Of a stretch of 6,342 nt of DNA, positions 1-5,887 are shown piece after piece (position 1 is the first letter of the stretch; every line of letters begins with the position of its first letter). The translations under genes and the position numbers were made by a program. This stretch comes from Erysipelotrichaceae bacterium. Lineage in GTDB: Bacteria > Bacillota_I > Bacilli_A > Erysipelotrichales > Erysipelotrichaceae. The notes beneath the pieces were generated by a model. That model did no database searches and was not told where the DNA came from. It saw only the letters and a list, made by a program, of their open reading frames with translations. The stretch is from contig JAFWKS010000324.1 of NCBI GenBank assembly GCA_017511325.1, positions 1 to 6,342 on the forward strand, in the 5' to 3' direction.

Positions 1-47
1 AGGATAAAAGCTGATAATACGATTATGGCTATAAGGAATTTTTTCAT
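1..47 (-). CDS. N-terminal fragment of an exported or membrane protein (partial)
   Basis: An ATG at 47-45 on the minus strand opens a frame that runs to the window edge: 15 complete codons, MKKFLIAIIVLSAFI, then two bases. Two lysines followed by an unbroken hydrophobic stretch are the n- and h-regions of a signal peptide or the first membrane helix. A lipoprotein is possible, but the lipobox would lie outside the window. The start lies 53 bases beyond the greA stop on the same strand and directly after the T-run of a terminator hairpin. The only Shine-Dalgarno-like sequence, AGGAGG at 68-63, lies inside that hairpin and about 15 bases from the ATG, further than the usual 5-9. The family cannot be named from so few residues. 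Confidence rests on the signal-like composition alone. Confidence 0.55.
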   Translation of the reverse strand, partial: MKKFLIAIIVLSAFI

Positions 48-75
48 AAAAAATGAGCAGGTCCTCCTACTCATT
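48..75 (-). terminator. Intrinsic terminator after greA
   Basis: On the minus strand the arms AATGAGTAGG (75-66) and CCTGCTCATT (61-52) pair over 10 positions, with one T-G wobble, around the loop AGGA (65-62). The RNA continues into an uninterrupted run of U at 53-48. This is a classic rho-independent terminator closing the alaS-to-greA gene group. The loop and the top of the stem contain AGGAGG, and the next base after the T-run begins an ATG, so the element might also act on translation or as an attenuator of the downstream ORF. The plus strand has no T-run in the right place. Confidence 0.75.
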
Positions 76-100
76 ATTAGTCAGAATATGACAAAATTCC

Positions 101-568
101 TTAATTGATCTTCAGGATTTTGACATCGTATGGTGCATCGACTGCAACCGTACATACATCGTTTACTCTGTGATCTAAGATAGCTTCCGCAAGCGGTGTT
201 ACGTTTGACAGCAGACCGTTAAGCGGATCCGCTTCAACAGAACCAACGATCTTATAGGTAAGCTTGTTCATTGTATCAAGTTCCTGTATCTCTACTGTGG
301 AGCCGATCCTGACAAAGCTTGATCTTCTTTTGTCGTTAGAAATTATCTCGGCATTCTTGATCTGGTGCTCCAGTTCTTTGATCCTGGCTTCTACCTTGGC
401 CTGATGATCTCTGGCTGCATCATAATCAGCGTTTTCTGACAAGTCACCCTGTGCACGGGCAGCTTTGAGTTCTTCGATAACTTCTTCTCTTGTTACATGT
501 ATAAGAGTTTCCAGCTCTTTTTTAAGGTCATTTAGACCTTCTTCGGTCACATAGAATTTTTCTTCCAT
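101..568 (-). CDS. greA: Transcription elongation factor GreA
   Basis: GreA enters the secondary channel of stalled, backtracked RNA polymerase and stimulates cleavage of the 3' end of the transcript so that elongation resumes. With the start at ATG 568 the protein has 155 residues, close to the usual size of about 158. Residues about 1-75 form the N-terminal coiled coil. Its tip carries the family signature GDLSENADY, with the acidic pair D42 and E45 that coordinates the catalytic magnesium in polymerase. Residues about 80-155 are the FKBP-like C-terminal domain, recognisable from VGSVEADP and the SNVTPLAEAIL segment. The start is chosen because GGAGG (578-574) lies 5 bases before this ATG. 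An in-frame TTG at 580 overlaps that ribosome binding site and would add only four residues. The gene follows udk by 35 bases and is followed by a terminator. No key residue is missing. Confidence 0.96.
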   Translation of the reverse strand: MEEKFYVTEEGLNDLKKELETLIHVTREEVIEELKAARAQGDLSENADYDAARDHQAKVEARIKELEHQIKNAEIISNDKRRSSFVRIGSTVEIQELDTMNKLTYKIVGSVEADPLNGLLSNVTPLAEAILDHRVNDVCTVAVDAPYDVKILKIN

Positions 569-573
569 AAAGT

Positions 574-580
574 CCTCCAA
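574..580 (-). promoter_or_regulatory. Shine-Dalgarno site fixing the greA start
   Basis: The minus strand reads TTGGAGG followed by ACTTT and the ATG at 568. Spacing is 5 bases. The TTG at the beginning of this motif is in frame with greA and could be mistaken for the start, but it is part of the ribosome binding site itself and has no good site upstream. Confidence 0.8.
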
Positions 581-603
581 CTTAGATATTATATATCTTT
601 TTT

Positions 604-1227
604 TTAGATTATACTATTTATCTTTGTCTTGAGCAGATCGATAGCCACGACATTTGATTTGCCCTGCGGGATGATGACATCCGCATATTGCTTGGTCGGC
701 TCAATGAACTGATCATGCATCGGTTTAACGGTAGTCAGATACTGATCGATGATCGAATCGACTGTTCGTGCTCTCTCCTTGACATCTCTTTTAAGTCTCC
801 TGATAAACCTTACATCTGCCGGAGTATCGACGAATATTTTAATATCTTCCAGTTCTCTGATCTCGGGCGTATATAGGGCAAAAAGGCCTTCGATGATCAA
901 AACATCACTGGGATTCATGATTTCAGTGACAGAAGACCGGTTATGAACGGTATAGTCATAAGTCGGTTTTTCAATAGACTGACCATTTATCAGCATGTTT
1001 ATATGTTTGAGCATCAGATCAAAGTCGAAAGCCAGCGGATGGTCATAGTTTGTCTTGGCCCTTTCTTCCATTGGCAGATCACTCTGGTCCTTGTAATAGT
1101 CATCTTCCTTTATGATGTTTATCGATTTGTTGTACTGAAAGCCGTCGATCAGGATGTGGGCGATAGAAGTCTTGCCGGAACTAGTTCCACCGGCGATACC
1201 GATGATGATTGGTTTCTCAGGTTTCAT
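604..1227 (-). CDS. udk: Uridine kinase (uridine/cytidine kinase)
   Basis: Udk phosphorylates uridine and cytidine to UMP and CMP using a nucleoside triphosphate, the salvage entry to pyrimidine nucleotides in the cytoplasm. The protein has 207 residues, as expected for the bacterial family. Visible motifs in order are the P-loop GGTSSGKT at 13-20; EDDYYKD around 41-47, which helps bind the nucleoside; NYDHPLAFD at 60-68, the uridine kinase family signature; YDYTVHNR at 89-96; IIEGLFALY at 110-118, the Walker B-like strand; and the arginine-rich lid segment VRFIRRLKRDVKERAR around 139-154. The start ATG is preceded by AAAGGGG with a 5-base spacer, and that site lies just after the mltG stop, only 12 bases away, so the two genes are very probably cotranscribed. 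Udk followed by greA is a common Firmicutes order. The sequence looks intact. Confidence 0.96.
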   Translation of the reverse strand: MKPEKPIIIGIAGGTSSGKTSIAHILIDGFQYNKSINIIKEDDYYKDQSDLPMEERAKTNYDHPLAFDFDLMLKHINMLINGQSIEKPTYDYTVHNRSSVTEIMNPSDVLIIEGLFALYTPEIRELEDIKIFVDTPADVRFIRRLKRDVKERARTVDSIIDQYLTTVKPMHDQFIEPTKQYADVIIPQGKSNVVAIDLLKTKINSII

Positions 1228-1239
1228 ATATACCCCTTT

Positions 1240-2394
1240 CTAAGAAGCACAAGCAAGGAAATAATTGTCGATATTATACTGATGTTCAGCAACTGTTCTC
1301 GCAAAGACTGTACCGCCATCACACATATTGGCACAGAAATAGAAGTAGCCATGCGAATCATCGTAATTCAAGGCTGCATTGATCGCAACTTCATTAGGGT
1401 TGCATACCGGTCCAGGAGGAAGACCTTGAACAGTATAGGTATTGTAAGGATGATATTCCTGGGTGTAGGTAAAGTTATCGCCGACATGATAGCACTGATC
1501 TTTAGTCAGATCGAAAGCATAGCAGGCCGTAACAGTAGAACCGAGAACTTCCGGATAGTCAAGCCTGGCGACGAAGACACCCGCAACGAGCTTGGAATCT
1601 TCAGGATCACCGGTCTCCCACTGAACGATTGAAGCCAGAGTGAAGACTTCGTGAATTGAGAATCTTGAAGCGTTGAATTCATCGATGTGCTTGTTGTATA
1701 TCTCGAGGGTTCTGTCAAAGAACTTTCTGGTAATCTCATCACAGTTGGTGAATTCAAAGAATTCATAGGTATCCGGGAAGAGATAGCCTTCAAGATAGTA
1801 TTTGACGTTGTCATTGAATATCTCTTCAGTAAGGAAAGGATATTCATTCATATAAGAGCGGATGACATTTTCATCTTCCCAGTAGTTGAGTATCTCTTCG
1901 GCTGTTACAGTCGTATTATCTCCGATCTGTTTGGCATATTCCCTTATGAAATCACCTTCATCAAAAGATATGGTCACAGTATCCTGATGGGCGTTTTTTG
2001 GATCCGCCAGGAATGCGAGTATCTCGTCAAGAGTGATATCGCGCTGATTGCCGTTTTCATCGGTTATCTGATGTGGCAATTCAAAATATCCAGCCACAAA
2101 CGCATAACCGGTAAAGACACGGTTGTAGTAATAGACGATATCCGAATCTCTGATGATGCCTTGAGCCTGCAGCTTATCCAATGTTGATTTGCCATAGGCA
2201 CCTTCATCAACGATAAATACTGTAACATCACATGATTCTTCTCCATTCTGACAGATCTTGCCTTTCAAAAAGGCATCAGTCGGTTTCAATGAGAGATTTA
2301 TATAGATGATCATTCCGGCAATTAAAGCTGCGATAACCGCCAGCAATGACAGAATGATTATTATTATGGTCTTTTTCTTATTCTTCTTCTTCAT
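1240..2394 (-). CDS. mltG: Endolytic transglycosylase MltG (YceG-like)
   Basis: MltG is an inner-membrane lytic transglycosylase that cuts nascent glycan strands and is thought to terminate peptidoglycan polymerisation. From ATG 2394 the protein has 384 residues: a lysine-rich cytoplasmic start (MKKKNKKK), one membrane helix at about 9-33, a LysM-like region after it, then the YceG catalytic domain. Family motifs are EGYLFPDTYEF (202-212), ASIVQWET (254-261) and NTYTVQGLPPGPVCNPN (318-334). By alignment from memory with Escherichia coli MltG (ASIIEKET, catalytic E218), the catalytic Glu is E260, present. The Glu two residues before it is Gln here (Q258). Nine cysteines lie beyond the membrane helix, which is unusual. 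In-frame ATGs at 2436 and 2418 would lengthen the N-terminus. I prefer 2394 because the Lys-rich start next to the helix is typical. AAGGAG lies about 15 bases upstream, rather far, so translation is probably coupled to the overlapping DUF1292 gene. Confidence 0.92.
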   Translation of the reverse strand: MKKKNKKKTIIIIILSLLAVIAALIAGMIIYINLSLKPTDAFLKGKICQNGEESCDVTVFIVDEGAYGKSTLDKLQAQGIIRDSDIVYYYNRVFTGYAFVAGYFELPHQITDENGNQRDITLDEILAFLADPKNAHQDTVTISFDEGDFIREYAKQIGDNTTVTAEEILNYWEDENVIRSYMNEYPFLTEEIFNDNVKYYLEGYLFPDTYEFFEFTNCDEITRKFFDRTLEIYNKHIDEFNASRFSIHEVFTLASIVQWETGDPEDSKLVAGVFVARLDYPEVLGSTVTACYAFDLTKDQCYHVGDNFTYTQEYHPYNTYTVQGLPPGPVCNPNEVAINAALNYDDSHGYFYFCANMCDGGTVFARTVAEHQYNIDNYFLACAS

Positions 2395-2635
2395 TTTGGT
2401 TGGACATTGCTCCTTCATAGCCGGATACGACCTCATCGATCATTTCCATTTCTTCTTCATCTTCTACCGGATAGATATTTCCTTCATTATCATAGATCAA
2501 AGGATAAAGCTCATCTTCATGTCCTTCCTCGTAGACTATGACATACTGTTTATCATTGGCATCAAAAGTGAAATAAATCTTCATTTCGATCTCTTTGCCA
2601 TTATCATCAGTTATAAAAATAGAGTTCTCTTTCAT
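2378..2635 (-). CDS. DUF1292 family protein (YrzB-like)
   Basis: This 85-residue, very acidic protein resembles the DUF1292 family (Bacillus YrzB), small cytoplasmic proteins of unknown function. Typical features are the opening IFITDDNGKEIEMKIYFTFD (about 6-25), a following beta-rich core, and the segment IYPVEDEEEMEMIDEVV near 54-70. It ends in a run of four glutamates. The gene lies between ireB and mltG as in many Firmicutes, where ruvX usually separates it from ireB; here there is no ruvX. The Shine-Dalgarno site is poor (purine-rich AAAGAAAGAAGATA before the ATG), in contrast with its neighbours. Its last 17 bases overlap the preferred mltG start in another frame, which suggests translational coupling. 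No biochemical role can be assigned. Confidence 0.88.
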   Translation of the reverse strand: MKENSIFITDDNGKEIEMKIYFTFDANDKQYVIVYEEGHEDELYPLIYDNEGNIYPVEDEEEMEMIDEVVSGYEGAMSNQNEEEE

Positions 2636-2662
2636 AGTTATCTTCTTTCTTTAACGAAATAG

Positions 2663-2682
2663 ACTCCCCATAAATGGAGAGT
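2663..2682 (-). terminator. Hairpin in the ireB-DUF1292 spacer, possible weak terminator or processing site
   Basis: On the minus strand ACTCTCCA (2682-2675) pairs with TGGGGAGT (2670-2663) over 8 positions around the loop TTTA. One of the pairs is G-U, which works only in minus-strand RNA and becomes a C-A mismatch on the plus strand, so the structure fits minus-strand transcription. The following bases, CTATTTCGTT, are only moderately U-rich, so a full terminator is doubtful. An attenuator or an RNase-processing or stabilising hairpin in front of the DUF1292 gene fits as well. Confidence 0.4.
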
Positions 2683-2694
2683 ACTATTCTATCG

Positions 2695-2720
2695 TGAAGT
2701 TTGTTTTTGATATGACTTCA
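2695..2720 (-). repeat. Short inverted repeat after ireB
   Basis: TGAAGT (2720-2715 on the minus strand) and ACTTCA (2700-2695) are perfect 6-base inverted repeats around a 14-base A-rich loop, just after the ireB stop. The stem is short and the loop long, so folding on its own is uncertain. With the neighbouring hairpin at 2663-2682 it fills most of the 88-base spacer. Confidence 0.3.
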
Positions 2721-2723
2721 TTA

Positions 2724-2978
2724 TCATTTTTCCAGATAATATCTTACAAGTTCTTCGATGATCTCGTATCTTTCGACCTGCTGGATATTGTTGCGTGCAT
2801 TCTTGTGAGATGAAATATAGGCCGGATCATTGCTGATGAGATAACCGGATATCTGGTTTACAGAATTATATCCTCTTTCTTCAAGAGCTTCAGAAACTTC
2901 TTTTAAAAGCTGTTTCATATTCTCTCTTTTGATCTCTTCAGAAGTAAACAGCATTGTTCTTGAGTTATTAGTAGCCAT
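2724..2978 (-). CDS. ireB: IreB/ReoM family regulatory phosphoprotein (UPF0297)
   Basis: This 84-residue protein is the size of the UPF0297 family and carries its hallmark ISGYLISNDPAYISSHKNAR (about 43-62), followed by the ERYEIIEELVRYYL helix. In Enterococcus the homologue IreB is a target of the PASTA kinase IreK and affects cephalosporin resistance. In Listeria the homologue ReoM controls ClpCP-dependent degradation of MurA, and its phosphorylated Thr7 lies in a QTM context. Here T8 in the matching SRTMLF context is the likely phosphosite (inference). The start is firm: AAGGAGGTG lies just before it with a short spacer. The gene lies 42 bases after alaS, the standard Firmicutes neighbour. 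A perfect TATAAT at 3005-3000 in that spacer could give it its own promoter. Nothing looks broken. Confidence 0.93.
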   Translation of the reverse strand: MATNNSRTMLFTSEEIKRENMKQLLKEVSEALEERGYNSVNQISGYLISNDPAYISSHKNARNNIQQVERYEIIEELVRYYLEK

Positions 2979-2999
2979 ACAAACACCTCCTTAAAAACA

Positions 3000-3005
3000 A
3001 TTATA
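3000..3005 (-). promoter_or_regulatory. Possible internal promoter -10 box upstream of ireB
   Basis: The minus strand has a perfect TATAAT in the 42-base gap between alaS and ireB. With a 17-base spacer, the -35 position would be TTAAAT inside the last alaS codons, only 3 of 6 matches to TTGACA. Transcription would begin near 2993, about 14 bases before the ireB ATG and just ahead of the Shine-Dalgarno site. It would free ireB and the downstream genes from the alaS T-box. The weak -35 box and AT-rich setting keep this uncertain. Confidence 0.33.
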
Positions 3006-3020
3006 CACTATTGAATTATC

Positions 3021-5636
3021 CTATTTAAGCATATTTTCAACTTCATTGAGGATCATCTGCGGATCCGTTGAAGTTCCGCCTCCCTGTGCGAGATCCGGTT
3101 TGCCTCCGCCCTTTCCGTTTGCGAGTGCGCAGGCTTTAGAAATGATCTCACCACACTTGATGCCGTTATCCATGGCTGTTTTTCCGGCGGCAGTTACCAT
3201 CGAAAGCTTTTCATCATTTCTGTTGACGATGAAGACAAAGCCGCCGTTAAGCTTATTTCTGATGCCGCTGGCATAGTCTTTGAGATTGCCGCTATATTTG
3301 TCTAAAGAAAGCAGCAGATACTTGTATTTACCATTATCTTTGGCTTTGCTTATAAGCAAGTCAGCTTCCTGATTTAGAAGTTTTTCTTTGATGTTCTTAA
3401 GTTCACTGTTCAAAGAAGCATTTTCATTCTTGATCTGAATGAGCCTGTCAAGGATCTGATCAATATTTTTGAGTTTCAATTCATCTTTGATATCGTTGAG
3501 TTTGTTTTCATTTTCTTTAAAACCTTCATAGGCATCGAGTTTAGTGCACATTTCGATCCTTCTGATACCGGAACCGATGGATTCCTCGTAATTGATCCTG
3601 AAACTTCCAAGATCAGTTGTATTTGAAGCGTGTGTACCGCCGCAGAATTCCTTGGATACATCACCCATCGATACTACTCTTACAGTATCGCCGTATTTTT
3701 CATCAAACAAGGCAATAGCTCCTGTCTTTTTCGCTTCATCGATAGTCAGGACTTGAGTAGTGATAGGAAGCTGTCTTGCGATATATTCGTTAACTAAGGC
3801 TTCGACCTTATTAAGCTGTTCATCAGTGACCTTTTCATAATGGGAGAAGTCGAATCGGGCGTAATCCTTGCATACATACGAACCGGCCTGGGCAATGTGA
3901 TTGCCCAGTACTTCGATCAAAGCTGCCTGAAGCAGATGGACGCTTGAATGGTTGGCTTTGATCCTGAGCCTGTCAGCACTGTTGATCTCCTGTTTGAGTT
4001 TGAGACCTTCTTTGAAAGTTCCCTTTTCAACCTTGATATGATGCAGGAATTGTCCGTTCGGAGCTTTCTTGACGTCTTTGACAAAGGCTTTTACATCATC
4101 ATTGAATATATAGCCTGTATCAGCGCACTGGCCGCCTGACTCAGCATAGAAACATGAATGATCAAAGACGACATCGCCTTCATCCGTGATCTGATCTACA
4201 CGTTTGCCATTTTCAAACAAAGCGATCACATCAGCTTCATCTTTTTCTTTGCTGTAGCCGGTAAAGGTGAATTCATCGGTCAGATTAAGCAGATCTTCTG
4301 ACTGATTATGCATCGATTCTTCAACGTCACGGGCATCTCTGGCCATCTGACGCTGCTTTTCCATGCACGCATTAAAACCTTCAATGTCACATTTGAGGCC
4401 TTTATCCTCGGCGGATTCGATCGTCATTTCTTTAGGGAATCCGTAAGTATCGTAAAGCCTGAAGATAACTTCACCGCTTAAAACACCATCTTTGGCTTTT
4501 TCGATCTCATCAGCCAGGAGCTTTTCTCCGTTTGCTAAAGTAGAAAGGAATGATTCCTCTTCCTTAAGGATCAGTTTCTTGACGAATTCCTTCTTATCCA
4601 TCAGATAAGGATAGTAGTCTTTCATGTTTTCACATACTACATCGACCAGTTCAAAAAGGAATGGTTTCTGAATACCGATATTGCGGCCAAATCTCATCGC
4701 TCTTCTGAGTACTCTTCTTAAGACGTAGCCTCTTCCCTCATTGGAGAATGTTGCACCATCAGAAAGCGCAAAAACGCAGGTCCTGATGTGGTCAGCGATG
4801 ACTCTGTATGCCATTTTGTCTTCACTGTATTTCTTGACAGCAAATTTTTCAGCTGCATGAATATAAGGCAAAAACAGATCAGTATCAAAGTTGGTCTCAC
4901 CGTCCTGGATAAGAGCTGTCAGCCTTTCTAGTCCCATACCGGTATCGATATTTTTCTGAGGAAGTTCCTGATATTCAGTTCTAGGCATCTCACCCGGCTT
5001 GCAGTTGTACTGTGAGAAAACGACGTTCCAGACTTCGATGTAACGGTCATTTTCGATATCTTCAAAGAATAGCCTGTCACCTAAACCCTGAGGATCATAT
5101 TTTTCTCCGCGATCATAGAATATTTCAGAGTCCGGTCCGCCAGGTCCTTCACCGATCTCCCAGAAGTTATCTTCTGTTTTGCGTATATGACTAGGATCGA
5201 TATCTGTCATAGTCGTCCAGATATTCAAAGCCTGCGTATCATCAGGATAGATCGTGACATACATCCTTGATTTGTCGAAACCGATCCATTCAGGCGATGT
5301 TAGAAATTCCCAGGCCCATTTGATCGCATCTTCCTTGAAATAATCGCCGATCGAAAAGTTGCCCAGCATCTCAAAGAACGTATGATGTCTTGCCGTCTTG
5401 CCGACATTTTCGATATCGTTGGTACGAATACATTTTTGAGCATTGGTTATACGGTTGCATCTTGGTTTTTCACGACCGTCAAAATACTTTTTCAGTCCTG
5501 AAACACCGGCATTGATCCATAAAAGAGTCGGATCGTTGATCGGAACGAGAGATACGCCCGGTTCGATCATGTGACCTTTAGATACAAAAAAGTCCAAAAA
5601 TTTCTGTCTTACCTGATTACCTGTTAAATAATTCAT
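3021..5636 (-). CDS. alaS: Alanine--tRNA ligase
   Basis: AlaRS charges tRNA-Ala with alanine and hydrolyses wrongly charged Ser- or Gly-tRNA-Ala. The protein has 871 residues, full length for the bacterial enzyme. The class II catalytic domain fills about 1-240: ARHHTFFEMLGNFSIGDYFK (82-101) around motif 2, ENDRYIEVWNVVFSQ (195-209), and motif 3 IDTGMGLERL (230-239). The tRNA-recognition region follows, with GRGYVLRRVLRRAMRFG at 301-317. The editing domain has the zinc ligands H563 and H567 (HSSVH) and C665 and H669 (CGGTH). A charged coiled-coil-like stretch at about 700-765 leads to the C-Ala domain with GKGGGKPDLAQGGG (841-854). The start is fixed by AGGAGG (5648-5643), 6 bases before the ATG. 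The gene follows an alanine-type T-box leader and leads a gene group running to greA. All key residues are present. Confidence 0.98.
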   Translation of the reverse strand: MNYLTGNQVRQKFLDFFVSKGHMIEPGVSLVPINDPTLLWINAGVSGLKKYFDGREKPRCNRITNAQKCIRTNDIENVGKTARHHTFFEMLGNFSIGDYFKEDAIKWAWEFLTSPEWIGFDKSRMYVTIYPDDTQALNIWTTMTDIDPSHIRKTEDNFWEIGEGPGGPDSEIFYDRGEKYDPQGLGDRLFFEDIENDRYIEVWNVVFSQYNCKPGEMPRTEYQELPQKNIDTGMGLERLTALIQDGETNFDTDLFLPYIHAAEKFAVKKYSEDKMAYRVIADHIRTCVFALSDGATFSNEGRGYVLRRVLRRAMRFGRNIGIQKPFLFELVDVVCENMKDYYPYLMDKKEFVKKLILKEEESFLSTLANGEKLLADEIEKAKDGVLSGEVIFRLYDTYGFPKEMTIESAEDKGLKCDIEGFNACMEKQRQMARDARDVEESMHNQSEDLLNLTDEFTFTGYSKEKDEADVIALFENGKRVDQITDEGDVVFDHSCFYAESGGQCADTGYIFNDDVKAFVKDVKKAPNGQFLHHIKVEKGTFKEGLKLKQEINSADRLRIKANHSSVHLLQAALIEVLGNHIAQAGSYVCKDYARFDFSHYEKVTDEQLNKVEALVNEYIARQLPITTQVLTIDEAKKTGAIALFDEKYGDTVRVVSMGDVSKEFCGGTHASNTTDLGSFRINYEESIGSGIRRIEMCTKLDAYEGFKENENKLNDIKDELKLKNIDQILDRLIQIKNENASLNSELKNIKEKLLNQEADLLISKAKDNGKYKYLLLSLDKYSGNLKDYASGIRNKLNGGFVFIVNRNDEKLSMVTAAGKTAMDNGIKCGEIISKACALANGKGGGKPDLAQGGGTSTDPQMILNEVENMLK

Positions 5637-5649
5637 TTTGATCCTCCTG

Positions 5650-5679
5650 AAAAAATAAAACGTCCTTGTCTAAGGACGT
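5650..5679 (-). terminator. Regulated terminator of the alaS T-box
   Basis: ACGTCCTT (5679-5672) and AAGGACGT (5667-5660) form a perfect 8-base stem around the loop AGAC, followed by TTTTATTTTTT to 5650. Its left arm shares CCTTAG with the antiterminator, so the two structures exclude each other. It ends just before the AGGAGG of alaS. Because no separate terminator is visible after the upstream transporter gene, it may also stop transcripts arriving from there. Confidence 0.92.
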
Positions 5680-5857
5680 CATAATTAACGCGGTTCCACC
5701 TTAGTTCACATAATGAATATGTGCCCTCTAAATCATTAACACTGATCTACGTCAGGCATTGCCCTGAACAAAGGAAGTAGCTTTCGCTTATTTGACAGGT
5801 ATCTTTCCACCAACCAGATACTCTCTATACTGTACAGACAAGTTACTTATCTTCCCT
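5650..5857 (-). promoter_or_regulatory. T-box riboswitch, alanine type, controlling alaS
   Basis: This leader senses uncharged tRNA-Ala and permits read-through into alaS. Minus-strand elements in order: the base helix of stem I, AGGGAAG (5857-5851) with CTTCCTT (5777-5771); AGAGAG (5826-5821); a distal hairpin GTATCT/AGATAC (5821-5816/5804-5799) with GGTGGAA in its loop; the specifier triplet GCT (5781-5779), an alanine codon, followed by the usual purine; a hairpin at 5767-5752 (TCAGG/CCTGA); stem III CACATA/TATGTG at 5723-5707; and the T-box core AAGGTGGAACCGCG (5702-5689). Antiterminator arms CTAAGG (5704-5699) and CCTTAG (5675-5670) pair perfectly and compete with the terminator that follows. 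Odd point: the bulge is UGGA, whereas UGGU would pair with the A discriminator expected on tRNA-Ala. The GCT assignment rests on its position one base before the 3' arm of stem I. Confidence 0.95.
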
Positions 5858-5860
5858 ACT

Positions 5861-5887
5861 ATCTTAACATAAATTTAATATTTTCAA
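5861..5887 (-). promoter_or_regulatory. Possible promoter of the alaS leader
   Basis: On the minus strand TTGAAA (5887-5882) and TAAGAT (5866-5861) are separated by 15 bases, a little shorter than the normal 16-18. Transcription would begin at about 5857-5853, exactly where the base helix of the T-box stem I begins, which is the main support. The -35 box overlaps the TGA stop of the upstream transporter gene. The short spacer and imperfect boxes make the exact elements uncertain. Confidence 0.45.

Noticed and set aside
1..108. Plus-strand frame open from the window edge to a TGA at 106-108
   Set aside because: It runs through the terminator and into the end of greA, has no recognisable sequence, and its length is expected by chance. 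The minus-strand signal-peptide frame is a better reading of the edge.
578..580. TTG as the greA start
   Set aside because: It is part of the TTGGAGG ribosome binding site of the ATG at 568 and would lack its own site.
584..605. AGATAT/ATATCT palindrome followed by eight T on the plus strand, as a plus-strand terminator
   Set aside because: The stem is almost all A-T with only 6 pairs and no plus-strand gene ends there.
589..620. TATAAT boxes upstream of greA as a greA promoter
   Set aside because: Two TATAAT-like boxes occur in a very AT-rich spot at the end of udk, but no acceptable -35 box lies at 16-18 bases from either.
943..1632. Long plus-strand open frame (229 codons) opposite udk and mltG
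   Set aside because: It lies entirely antisense to two well-recognised genes, has no recognisable domain, and its composition is explained as the complement of their codons.
1687..2187. Plus-strand open frame (166 codons) opposite mltG
   Set aside because: It is antisense to conserved MltG sequence, with no family resemblance; it is a shadow.
2685..2692. TAGAAT-like -10 box in the ireB-DUF1292 spacer
   Set aside because: No -35-like hexamer is present at a suitable distance, so it is not supported as a promoter.
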